Shown piece after piece: positions 5,877 to 12,242 of a stretch of 12,242 nucleotides of DNA (position 1 is the first letter of the stretch; each line of letters opens with the position of its first letter). The notes below the pieces were generated by a model. That model searched no databases. It was not told the DNA's origin and saw only the letters and a list, made by a program, of their open reading frames with translations. The stretch covers positions 1 to 12,242 of the forward strand of contig JACQAW010000242.1 in NCBI GenBank assembly GCA_016194725.1, given 5' to 3'. A program made the translations under genes and the position numbers. This DNA is from Deltaproteobacteria bacterium. Lineage in GTDB: Bacteria; Bdellovibrionota; UBA1018; UBA923.

Positions 5877-6775
5877 GCGTATCGGGCGGGCACCAGCTGT
5901 ATTATGAAGTCCACGGGAACGCCAGGGGGTTGCCCGTGCTTTACGTGCACGGCGGCCCGGGCGGCGGCTGCAGCAAAGCGGATCATCGATTTTTTGATTT
6001 CAAAAAAACTCGGGTCATTTTCTTTGATCAAAGAGGCGCGGGAAAGAGCCGTCCTTTTGCCAGCACGAAGAACAATACGACCGACGAGCTGGTCGGCGAT
6101 ATCAATAGGCTGCTCGACCACCTGGGGCTCGAGCGCGTTTTTCTTTTTGGCGGTTCCTGGGGCTCGACTCTTTCGCTGGTTTTCGCCATCAGGCACCCTG
6201 AGCGAGCTCTGGGACTGCTGTTGCGCGGAATATTTCTGGGCACGAAAGCTGAAAATGACTACTACCTCAAAGGCGGCATACGGCTTTATTTTCCAGAGAT
6301 CTGGGAGCGCTTTCTGAGTCACGTGCCCCGTAAAGCGCGCAACAACCCAGCCGCTTATTATCAAAAACAAATGCATTCGCGCAGCCGCGCGATTCGCCAG
6401 GCCTATGCCTTTGAATGGGCCTTCTACGAGTTTTCGATCATGAAGCTGCACACCACCGAGGCCGACACGACCAAGGCGATCAGAAGCTTTCCCTTCGAAG
6501 CCTTGTCGCGGCTTGAGGCGCATTACATTCTGAGAAATTGTTTCTTGCCCGAGAACTATATTCTCGAAAATGCCGCGCGCCTGGCGCATCTGCCCATCTC
6601 GATCGTGCAGGGCCGCTACGACATGGTTTGCCCGCCCGAAGCGGCGTTTCGGCTGCATGAGCAGCTGCCCGGAAGCCGCCTGCACGTGGTAACCGCGGGC
6701 CACACCGCGCGCGAAAAACCCATCGAGAAGATGCTCATCAGCGAGATGAAAAGACTGGCGCGTCAGACCTCTTGA
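5864..6775 (+). CDS. pip: Proline iminopeptidase (prolyl aminopeptidase, alpha/beta hydrolase)
   Basis: The start at 5864 gives a 303-residue product, close to the family's usual length of about 310. It begins like known family members (MPKLSVSGGHQLYYEVHG). Visible motifs are the oxyanion loop HGGPGGG (29-35), FFDQRGAGKSRP (53-64), the nucleophile elbow GGSWGS (Ser98), the cap-domain acids near EWAFYE (Glu189) and SRLEAHY (Glu218) that bind the substrate amino group in this family, then the catalytic Asp253 (GRYDMVCP) and His280 (TAGHTA). It removes N-terminal proline from peptides in the cytoplasm. There is no Shine-Dalgarno, but the start lies inside the end of the nucleotidase gene, consistent with coupled translation. 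Its 3' end overlaps the convergent gene by 13 bp. Other MEROPS S33 peptidases are possible but less likely. Confidence 0.9.
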   Translation: MPKLSVSGGHQLYYEVHGNARGLPVLYVHGGPGGGCSKADHRFFDFKKTRVIFFDQRGAGKSRPFASTKNNTTDELVGDINRLLDHLGLERVFLFGGSWGSTLSLVFAIRHPERALGLLLRGIFLGTKAENDYYLKGGIRLYFPEIWERFLSHVPRKARNNPAAYYQKQMHSRSRAIRQAYAFEWAFYEFSIMKLHTTEADTTKAIRSFPFEALSRLEAHYILRNCFLPENYILENAARLAHLPISIVQGRYDMVCPPEAAFRLHEQLPGSRLHVVTAGHTAREKPIEKMLISEMKRLARQTS

Positions 6776-7548
6776 AAGACGCGCTCGGGCGGCACGTCGG
6801 CTTTGCCGCCGACGAGTTTCAACGTCGGCACTACCACGCCCACCCGCGTGGGCGTCACCACGATGGACATCGCTTCGACCTTGACCGCAAGACCGTCCAC
6901 CGAATCCAGCCACTGCACCAACGTGACCTGCGTGCCGTCTTTGCGAATGATCTTGGTGTGCTCGGGACTGGTGTGGATATAAATCGAGCCGCCCGCATTT
7001 AAGACTCGCAGATATTTATTCAGAACCGCATCCACGCGCTCGGAGTAAGAGATGGCGCCGAAGACATCCGTGATCACATCGGCCCGGCCCAGCTCCTGGT
7101 CGGGAATATCCTCGACATACCGGCCAAAAAGCCCCAGAAATTTTCGCGAGCCCTCTACGGCCGTATCCACCATTTTGCTGTAACGCGTGGGTTTGGCCAC
7201 CTTCGCGGCCACGGCCACCACATCGGCGCGCCCCTTGAAAATCCAATCGAAAAAACCGCGCTTGCCCAGCAAGTACTCCTTCTGCGCGCGCGCATGCCCC
7301 GCACCCACGTCGAGCCAGCGGTTGCCCCGCACCAGTCGGGCCAGATGCGCCGTGAAAGTTTCGCCCAGCACCAGCTGGTATTCGCCAATTCCCCGAAAGT
7401 CATTGAACTGCCCGGCCGAAACCACGCCATGCATTTTGCGCACGAGCAGGTCGCTGCAAACCGGGTCGGCACTGTAGCCCAGGGTTCCCGCAGCCAAGGC
7501 TAGTGACATTACAGCCAGTGTTGATTTCAGCTTGCGCAACCACGCCAT
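6763..7548 (-). CDS. Exported SAM-methyltransferase-like protein
   Basis: The start is placed at the ATG at 7546-7548. It is preceded by AAAGAG and begins a clear export signal (MAWLRKLKSTLAVMSLALAA, likely cleaved near GYSA|DP); the 26 residues upstream are not credible. The 261-residue product has features of a class I methyltransferase Rossmann fold: motif I WLDVGAGHARA (78-88), an acidic segment RADVITDVFGAISYSERVD (155-173) and NAGGSIYIHT (184-193), where families have the post-motif helix and strand. Three things are odd: an export signal on a fold that needs cytoplasmic S-adenosylmethionine, a single Cys just after the cleavage point, and no lipobox. It may be a secreted non-catalytic relative, or the hydrophobic start may be an anchor. 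It is divergent from the SUMF1 gene by 98 bp. Confidence 0.8.
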   Translation of the reverse strand: MAWLRKLKSTLAVMSLALAAGTLGYSADPVCSDLLVRKMHGVVSAGQFNDFRGIGEYQLVLGETFTAHLARLVRGNRWLDVGAGHARAQKEYLLGKRGFFDWIFKGRADVVAVAAKVAKPTRYSKMVDTAVEGSRKFLGLFGRYVEDIPDQELGRADVITDVFGAISYSERVDAVLNKYLRVLNAGGSIYIHTSPEHTKIIRKDGTQVTLVQWLDSVDGLAVKVEAMSIVVTPTRVGVVVPTLKLVGGKADVPPERVFQEV

Positions 7549-7633
7549 AACTCTTTGATTTATATCATAGAGGCGCCGAAGTATTGATGGGCACAAATGA
7601 CCCGTGCGAGGTCGCGGCGTCGACAAAAAATGG

Positions 7634-7639
7634 TATTCT
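7634..7639 (+). promoter_or_regulatory. Candidate -10 box, possibly giving a leaderless mRNA
   Basis: TATTCT lies 7 bases before the chosen ATG (7647) of the lipoprotein gene. No Shine-Dalgarno is seen there, so transcription starting at or near the ATG would be consistent with leaderless translation. The -35 match is poor, so this is only a suggestion. Confidence 0.22.
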
Positions 7640-7646
7640 AACTTTC

Positions 7647-8738
7647 ATGAGAAGCGCCTCCAAATGCATGCTCGCTTTGGGTCTCGCGGTTGCAGCCTGT
7701 TCCACGATGCCGTCGCAGCGAAATCCCGCATACTCCGGCAGCTCGGTGGTCGTAACCGAGAATGGGTGGGAATACCACTCGGTAACCCTGCCACCGGTCA
7801 CGATAGACCAGCTGCGCGAAATGGCGCCGCAGGCAAGCCCCGCGCAGCTGCGCGGCATCCAGCTCAATATTCCCAAGGAGGCTCACTACTGGCGGGCGCC
7901 TCAGCTCACGGGCGCGCCCGCGTCCGATGCCAACGAGCCTGTTGATCCCAATTGCCCCCTTGGCATGGTCGACGTGCGCGGCGATATGAAGGTGGATTCG
8001 CCCACCAAAGGCCCCATCGAGCAATTACAAAGAAGCGACCAGGTATGCAAGCACTGGCTGGGCAACGACCCCACCGACTTTGCCCGGCGCTGCGCCCAGT
8101 TCAGCAAAACAGCCTGGGAAAAAATAGCGCAGGACCTCGCAACCGAACCCATGAAGCCTTTTTGCATCGACCGCTACGAGTACCCCAATAAAAAAGGCGC
8201 CTCGCCCGCCATCGACGTCAGCTGGTACGAGGCCATCGGAATCTGCGGCGCCGAGGGCAAGCGCCTGTGCACCGAAGACGAGTGGACGTTTGCCTGCGAA
8301 GGCGAAGCGGCGCTGCCCTACCCGTATGGCTACGAGCGCAGCGACCAGAAATGCAACATCGACAAAGCCTGGCTCGACTTCACGAAGGAAAAACTCACCC
8401 CACGCGACCAGGCCGCGGGTGGCCTGGCCAAGCTATGGAAGGGCGAGCCCAGCGGCACCTACGACGAGTGCGTCAGCCCCTTCAAGGTGCACGACATGAC
8501 AGGCAACGTGGACGAGTGGACCGTCAGTAAATCCGTGGGCATCAACTTCAAGGGCACCGAAGTATTTAAAGTAAAAGACAAGAAAAGCGGCGCGATCAAA
8601 GACCGCGTGGTCAACCACTACCCCAGCGTGCTCAAAGGTGGCTACTGGAGCACCGTGCGCGACCAATGCCGACCAGCCACCGGCGCTCATGACGAAACCA
8701 CGCAGTTCTATCAGATGGGCTTTCGGTGCTGTAAGTAG
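7647..8738 (+). CDS. SUMF1 (FGE-sulfatase) domain lipoprotein
   Basis: The ATG at 7647 begins a lipoprotein signal (MRSASKCMLALGLAVAAC) with lipobox V15-A16-A17-C18, so the mature protein is probably anchored to the outer membrane and faces the periplasm or surface. Residues 30-165 are an unrecognised region. The C-terminal SUMF1 domain shows CIDRYEYPN (173-181), VSWYEAIGICGAEGKRLCTE then DEWTFAC (191-217), DMTGNVDEW (283-291), LKGGYW (329-334) and MGFRCC (357-362). The Cys pair that binds copper in true formylglycine-generating enzymes, just after 'KGGS', is absent (GGYWSTVRDQC), so sulfatase activation is unlikely. Many related exported proteins, common in Myxococcota, have unknown or binding roles. 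Thirteen Cys suggest disulfides. The start is fixed by the lipobox rather than by a ribosome-binding site. Confidence 0.88.
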   Translation: MRSASKCMLALGLAVAACSTMPSQRNPAYSGSSVVVTENGWEYHSVTLPPVTIDQLREMAPQASPAQLRGIQLNIPKEAHYWRAPQLTGAPASDANEPVDPNCPLGMVDVRGDMKVDSPTKGPIEQLQRSDQVCKHWLGNDPTDFARRCAQFSKTAWEKIAQDLATEPMKPFCIDRYEYPNKKGASPAIDVSWYEAIGICGAEGKRLCTEDEWTFACEGEAALPYPYGYERSDQKCNIDKAWLDFTKEKLTPRDQAAGGLAKLWKGEPSGTYDECVSPFKVHDMTGNVDEWTVSKSVGINFKGTEVFKVKDKKSGAIKDRVVNHYPSVLKGGYWSTVRDQCRPATGAHDETTQFYQMGFRCCK

Positions 8739-8810
8739 TACTTGATTTCTGGCCCCGATTGTAACCGGTCTGCATCTGCGGTCTGGGCGGAGTACCTTCT
8801 TGCCCCTGGT

Positions 8811-10922
8811 CTACAAATAGAGGTACCGCAGCGTAAAGTGCGTTATTGGCGCAGACTCACGAGGTCCGGCGGCCTGGCGATCGGGAAATGAAAACAGAAT
8901 ATTGATGGCCAGCGGGGGAATATTCAGGGCCAGCCCTGCGGAATAGGATGAGGCTATTCCCGACGGCGCTTGCCCCCATTGCTTGAAGATCGTGCCGTAG
9001 TCGGCGGCCAGCACCCCGCGCAGCTCGGGGAATTTTAAAAATGTGCCGATCGGAAAACGCAGCTCGGCCTTGCCTGCGAGCACGTAATTTCCGCGCAGGC
9101 GGTCGTCGCCAAACGGGTACCCGCGCATGATGTCGTCGCTCAGCACCATGAACGGGTCGCGAAATATGCCCCCCAACGAGGCGCCCCCCACCGCCTGAAA
9201 CGCCAGAATCGTGCGTCCCACCAGGTCGAGGTAATAGGCGGCATCCAGACGGCCTCGCTCGTTCCACTCGCGGCGTGCGGGATAGTAGCTGGAGTCGGCT
9301 TCGAAAAGCAGCCCGTAGCCTTTGAAGGGGCCGGTAAACAGCTCATAGACCACGCGGTCGTAGCCCAAGCGCAGTACGGGATCGATGAGCGTTTCAAGGC
9401 CGGGGTTTTTCGCCTCCCAGGTCGACACCAGATTGGATTCGCTGAAATCGCTGCGCTTGACGCCGGCCAGCCGCAGCTCGGCATCTATGAAGCTGAAGGC
9501 AGTGAGCGGATATTGCATGGCGCCCAGCACGCCAAACTCGCGGTTCAGGTAGGTGCGCACTTTGTTGTCCTGAAAGACATTATCCAGACGGGCTTCAACC
9601 AGGTGGTAGGCGCCCGTAACCCATTTGGTGCGGCCCGAAAAGCTGGTCAGGGCCGAGCTGAAGTCGGTGTATTTGAAATTTCCAAGCACGGCGAGCTCGG
9701 CCGATACGCTGTAGTTGCGCATCAGATCGCTCACCTGCGCCGACACCTGGCCGAATCCGCCGCTGCCAAAAAAACCACCCAGCTGGTCCAGGCGAATTCC
9801 CGACGTCTTGAATGGCCGATACGCGCGAATCTCGCCCGCCGGGATATCGGCAAGCGTGGGGTGCCAGGCACTGGCAGGCAAATCGGGCTCGGACAGCACC
9901 GGTATGGCAAGCCGGCGTTCCGGTGGAATTCGGTAAAGATGAAAACGACCGCTCTTGAAGCCCAAAGCATAGAGGGTGTCGCCTCGCCGCGAGGGATTAA
10001 TGAGCTCGGTCTTGGCTGCGGTCAGACGGGTTTCACGCCCTCCCACCAAAACATGAATCTGGGCAGTTCCGCTTTGCCACGATTGAAAAATCAGGTCGTT
10101 GCTGGTGCCCTGAGGCGCATCCTGATCTTGCAGGCAGTGCGTGAGCCGCTCGATGGAAACGGTGTCCGGATTCACATGGAAAATATTATAATGCATGTTG
10201 CCCGTGCGGTCAGAGGCCGCAAGCAAGCCGTCAGCGCCCCAGTACAAGTTGTGCCAACTGTAAGCTTCATTGGTCAGCTGACGCAGGTGTTTCGGATCGC
10301 GAAGGTCGAGCAGATAGATATTCTGCCAACCCGTATTGTTCAAGCCCACAAAGGCCAGTCTGGTGCCATCGGGGCTTAACGCGGGCGCGCTACCCTGCAC
10401 CACGCCCATCTGGTGCAGTCGCACGCGCTGCGCGCCGCCCAGTTCAAGCTTGCCGCTGCCATTGCGGGAAATCGAGCGCAGCTCAAGCTCGGGCCCTGCC
10501 GTGGTTTCGGCAAAATACGCGATCAGCATGTCGGATAACGCAAGGGTGGGGCGCTGAAAAAAATAAAGCGACAGGGCTCCGGGTACGTGGTCATGAATGA
10601 CCTCGGTTTTGCGGCCCCCATTGCGCATATCGAGCAGCGAAATATCGGTGATGCCGGTCATGGGGTCGATTTCGCGCACTGCAATCGCCTCACCGCTGGG
10701 CGATGCCACATAAGCGTCAAGCCGGTCTCCCGCCTCTTGGACCACGTCGAAGTCATCCAGCGACTGCGGCAGGCCATCGGCTTCGCCCCGGTACTGCTGA
10801 GTCAGATAGTCCTCCCAATCTTTTTGCAGCTGCTCGGGCGTTCGCTTCAGCTCGTCGGCCAGCAGCCGCGGAAACTGGGGCACGTTGTCGTGCACCTGGG
10901 TCAAGGGTGCCTGCGCCGCCAC
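8811..10922 (-). CDS. TolB-like propeller plus outer-membrane beta-barrel ORF (3' part of a split gene)
   Basis: This 703-codon frame starts only at a GTG (10920-10922) with no ribosome-binding site and no signal peptide. Residues 1-48 look like the end of a peptidase_MA domain (ELKRTPEQLQKDWEDYLTQQ, compare the family ending 'sleelekeW..YL..rY'). Residues about 60-345 form a PD40/TolB-like propeller (for example APALSPDGTRLAFVG, then NIYLLDL). About 380-703 resemble a BamA/surface-antigen type barrel (GGFFGSGGFGQ, SDLMRNY, LRGVLAADYGTIF) ending in FTLRYLYL, a typical outer-membrane beta-signal. A barrel without its own export signal cannot reach the outer membrane, so this ORF is best joined in frame to 10935-11705. 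The barrel class is inferred from pattern and position only. Confidence 0.82.
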   Translation of the reverse strand: MAAQAPLTQVHDNVPQFPRLLADELKRTPEQLQKDWEDYLTQQYRGEADGLPQSLDDFDVVQEAGDRLDAYVASPSGEAIAVREIDPMTGITDISLLDMRNGGRKTEVIHDHVPGALSLYFFQRPTLALSDMLIAYFAETTAGPELELRSISRNGSGKLELGGAQRVRLHQMGVVQGSAPALSPDGTRLAFVGLNNTGWQNIYLLDLRDPKHLRQLTNEAYSWHNLYWGADGLLAASDRTGNMHYNIFHVNPDTVSIERLTHCLQDQDAPQGTSNDLIFQSWQSGTAQIHVLVGGRETRLTAAKTELINPSRRGDTLYALGFKSGRFHLYRIPPERRLAIPVLSEPDLPASAWHPTLADIPAGEIRAYRPFKTSGIRLDQLGGFFGSGGFGQVSAQVSDLMRNYSVSAELAVLGNFKYTDFSSALTSFSGRTKWVTGAYHLVEARLDNVFQDNKVRTYLNREFGVLGAMQYPLTAFSFIDAELRLAGVKRSDFSESNLVSTWEAKNPGLETLIDPVLRLGYDRVVYELFTGPFKGYGLLFEADSSYYPARREWNERGRLDAAYYLDLVGRTILAFQAVGGASLGGIFRDPFMVLSDDIMRGYPFGDDRLRGNYVLAGKAELRFPIGTFLKFPELRGVLAADYGTIFKQWGQAPSGIASSYSAGLALNIPPLAINILFSFPDRQAAGPRESAPITHFTLRYLYL

Positions 10923-10934
10923 CCGAAGCAGAGT

Positions 10935-10937
10935 CTA
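10935..10937 (-). other. In-frame amber (TAG) codon inside the peptidase domain
   Basis: This TAG is the only stop separating the two frames. The 15 bases from 10937 down to 10923 read TAG-ACT-CTG-CTT-CGG and continue in the same frame into the GTG at 10922. In the peptidase_MA family the segment 'FGK...LLR' is continuous and usually carries a Lys or similar residue here, so CAG or AAG changed to TAG by one base is the simplest origin. The following bases (ACT) do not match the leaky CAR-YYA readthrough context. The window also uses TAG as an ordinary stop at 8736-8738 and 8811-8813. Confidence 0.8.
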
Positions 10938-11705
10938 CACCGTGCCTTTGCCAAAATGGGTTTCAAAAAAATCGATACGGGCCTGCCCCATCTTGTAGAC
11001 GTGAACAAAATCGAGCGGCTCATCGGCAAAGAGCTTGGGTACGGTGTAGTGACGATCGGCATCCGGGTACAGCATGATGTCGCGCAGGTACACTCGCGCC
11101 TCGGCGTCGACGCCGTGCTGGCTGTAGTATTCAGCCATGCCTTCGATGAACCAAAGCGGCATGACCGAAAAAGCCACCTCGGCGGGCACGTCTTTGGCCA
11201 CGCCTGTTACTTTTTGAAACTGCAGCTGATGCACCATTTCATGGGTGCTGATATGACGATAGGTTTCGGCCTCGCCCCAGTACGGCACGGCCATCGTGGC
11301 TTCGGTAGTGCTGGTGATGCCCTGCACTCCTTCGCTGATATCAAAAACATTGGCCTGTTGAAAGTCGTGCTGCGAGCTGAAAAGAACATAGTTGAAGCGA
11401 ATCTCGGGTGTGTAGTTGAAGACCGAACTCAAGTACGCAACCTCGCTGTCGATGTGCGGCATGGCAAAGCGCGCGGTCCAATTTTCTTCGGTGTAGAAAT
11501 AGAGCCGGTATTTCGGCTCGCCGCTTGCGCTGTCGGCGAACTTCCAGTCAAAGCTGCGCCAGCGCAGGTCGGGTTTGCCGGGGTGCCGCGGTACGATAAT
11601 ATTTTGCGGGAACAGGCGCGAGCCCTCGGGGTTGAGCAACGCGCCCAGGCCCATTTGAGCATGTGCGGAAATCGTACTGAAGAACAGCAGGCACACCCAC
11701 GACAT
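10935..11705 (-). CDS. Exported peptidase_MA-like zinc metallopeptidase ORF (5' part of a split gene)
   Basis: The ATG at 11703-11705 (an in-frame TAA lies 24 bases upstream of it) starts a short signal peptide, MSWVCLLFFSTISAHA with cleavage at about AHA|Q. The 256-residue frame carries a gluzincin-type site: H155-E-M-V-H159 within HISTHEMVHQLQF, and the third ligand Glu188 in WFIEGMAEYY. Such peptidase_MA domains are zinc-dependent and face the periplasm or surface. The frame ends at FGKGTV*, inside the helix that normally continues to 'W..YL..rY', which is found at the start of the downstream ORF. I infer one original protein of about 964 codons: metallopeptidase, TolB propeller, outer-membrane barrel. 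Similar domain chains exist in deltaproteobacteria and Bacteroidota. Spacing to the upstream small gene is 75 bp. Confidence 0.85.
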   Translation of the reverse strand: MSWVCLLFFSTISAHAQMGLGALLNPEGSRLFPQNIIVPRHPGKPDLRWRSFDWKFADSASGEPKYRLYFYTEENWTARFAMPHIDSEVAYLSSVFNYTPEIRFNYVLFSSQHDFQQANVFDISEGVQGITSTTEATMAVPYWGEAETYRHISTHEMVHQLQFQKVTGVAKDVPAEVAFSVMPLWFIEGMAEYYSQHGVDAEARVYLRDIMLYPDADRHYTVPKLFADEPLDFVHVYKMGQARIDFFETHFGKGTV

Positions 11706-11780
11706 AACAGCCCTTGAGTGCAGCTTTTAAGCCGTGCGTGTGCTTAAGCGGGTTGAGACAATGTTGGCAGCGCCACCGCT

Positions 11781-12110
11781 TCAGAACAGGTAGTGGCAGT
11801 CGGCGAACGCTTCGCCGTTAATGAAATAGAGAGGGTAATTCGTGGTGTAAACGTAAGCGTATTCGTAGGCGCCGGGCATGAGGGTAACCTGCGCCCAGGC
11901 CGTCTGCACGAAGCCGTCATTACGCAGGCCGTTCACGCGAACGCTGCAGCTCATGGGCCGCGGAAATTGATTGTAAACTTCGCCGGTGATCATATTGGGA
12001 GTGATCTGAGCCTGGGCCGCCACAAAGAAAGCCGAGGCTTCTTTGGACGTACCGGTCAGGGCGAGGAGGGAAAAGGCTAAAAGAGCGAGGGACTTGATTG
12101 GGTTCGACAT
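11781..12110 (-). CDS. Small secreted protein of unknown function
   Basis: The ATG at 12108-12110 is preceded by AAAGGAAG at good spacing and starts a signal peptide (MSNPIKSLALLAFSLLALTG, cleavage near EASA|FF at residue 27). A further upstream ATG adds nine residues with no support. The mature part, about 82 residues, is rich in strands: PNMITGEVYNQFPRPMSCSV, a repeated hydrophobic/aromatic pattern, and the C-terminus EAFADCHYLF. Its two Cys (near residues 63 and 106) may form a disulfide, suggesting a small periplasmic beta-sandwich. I do not recognise the family. It lies upstream of the metallopeptidase gene on the same strand and may be co-transcribed. No clear terminator follows it. Confidence 0.78.
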   Translation of the reverse strand: MSNPIKSLALLAFSLLALTGTSKEASAFFVAAQAQITPNMITGEVYNQFPRPMSCSVRVNGLRNDGFVQTAWAQVTLMPGAYEYAYVYTTNYPLYFINGEAFADCHYLF

Positions 12111-12171
12111 TGGGGCACTTCCTTTACTGTAAAACAATTATTATTGATGCGGGCACCAACAGTTATACGTA

Positions 12172-12201
12172 AAATCTGGTATGGTTAAAAGTACCAGATT
12201 T
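12172..12201 (-). terminator. Inverted repeat, candidate terminator or operator
   Basis: AAATCTGGTA (12172-12181) and TACCAGATTT (12192-12201) form a perfect 10-bp stem with a ten-base loop. Read on the minus strand, it lies just after the possible stop codon at 12212-12214 and its distal arm ends in TTTT, so it could end a gene to the right. It also lies 62 bases upstream of the 12110 start, so an operator for that gene is an alternative. Confidence 0.45.
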
Positions 12202-12211
12202 CGTATTTTAA

Positions 12212-12242
12212 CTAGTCCAGATAGCCCAGCAGTTTTTGGCGC
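12212..12242 (-). CDS. Possible C-terminus of a gene continuing past the right edge
   Basis: On the minus strand one frame reads R-Q-K-L-L-G-Y-L-D followed by TAG (12212-12214), a plausible protein end, with the hairpin at 12172-12201 just downstream as its terminator. Only nine codons are visible, so no identity is possible and the call rests on position. Confidence 0.25.
   Translation of the reverse strand, partial: RQKLLGYLD

Noticed and set aside
5873..6913. Minus-strand 346-codon frame opposite the iminopeptidase
   Set aside because: The iminopeptidase has a full catalytic triad and typical length. The reverse frame has no motif and would overlap the methyltransferase-like gene in another frame.
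9513..10379. Plus-strand 288-codon frame inside the propeller/barrel region
   Set aside because: It is antisense to PD40 and barrel patterns, with no ribosome-binding site and no recognisable fold.
10935..10937. TAG as a sense codon (for example pyrrolysine) genome-wide
   Set aside because: TAG ends the SUMF1 gene at 8736-8738, right after the conserved GFRCC motif, and the barrel gene at 8811-8813, right after a proper beta-signal, so it acts as a normal stop here.
10587..11717. Plus-strand open frame of 376 codons across the split metallopeptidase/barrel gene
   Set aside because: It is antisense to two ORFs with clear protein motifs. GC-rich coding DNA often leaves the reverse strand open, and no start signal or family pattern is seen.

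Overview
The window looks like chromosomal DNA from a Gram-negative bacterium with an outer membrane. Four or five products carry export signals, one is a predicted lipoprotein, and one ends in an outer-membrane beta-barrel. The genes are GC-rich with AT-rich promoter gaps. The SUMF1-type lipoprotein and the metallopeptidase / TolB-propeller / barrel protein remind me of Myxococcota and Bdellovibrionota ('deltaproteobacterial') families. The lineage is an inference from family resemblance, not a proof.

Layout, left to right. Bases 1-165 hold what may be the tail of a ketosynthase-like gene running into AT-rich sequence. A strong sigma70-type promoter (214-242) drives a Ser/Thr/Pro-rich then Tyr-rich secreted protein that is split by a frameshift near 726-732 (290-841 plus 724-1905). 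A bidirectional terminator (about 1931-1980) separates it from a convergent secreted beta-propeller gene (1979-3070, minus). A 17-bp perfect hairpin (3191-3230) terminates the next minus gene, a rhodanese (3258-3668). That gene is divergent from a four-helix membrane protein (3770-4345, plus). Next come a HAD-IG 5'-nucleotidase (4431-5876) and a proline iminopeptidase (5864-6775) that overlap by 13 bp. The latter overlaps tail-to-tail by 13 bp with an exported methyltransferase-like protein (6763-7548, minus), which is divergent from a SUMF1-domain lipoprotein (7647-8738, plus). The right third is all on the minus strand: an outer-membrane barrel / TolB-propeller ORF (8811-10922), an exported HExxH metallopeptidase ORF (10935-11705), a small secreted protein (11781-12110), and perhaps the last codons of another gene at the right edge.

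The strongest observations are two broken reading frames in exported proteins. The metallopeptidase and propeller/barrel ORFs lie in the same frame, separated only by one TAG plus four codons, so they are best read as one gene of about 964 codons with an amber codon inside its peptidase domain. The Ser-rich gene needs one extra base to join its signal peptide to its Tyr-rich body. Two such lesions in 12 kb could mean sequencing or assembly error, real gene decay, or less likely recoding. I see no CRISPR array, transposon, rRNA or tRNA, and no clear evidence of a new multi-gene system. The genes look like envelope and housekeeping functions.
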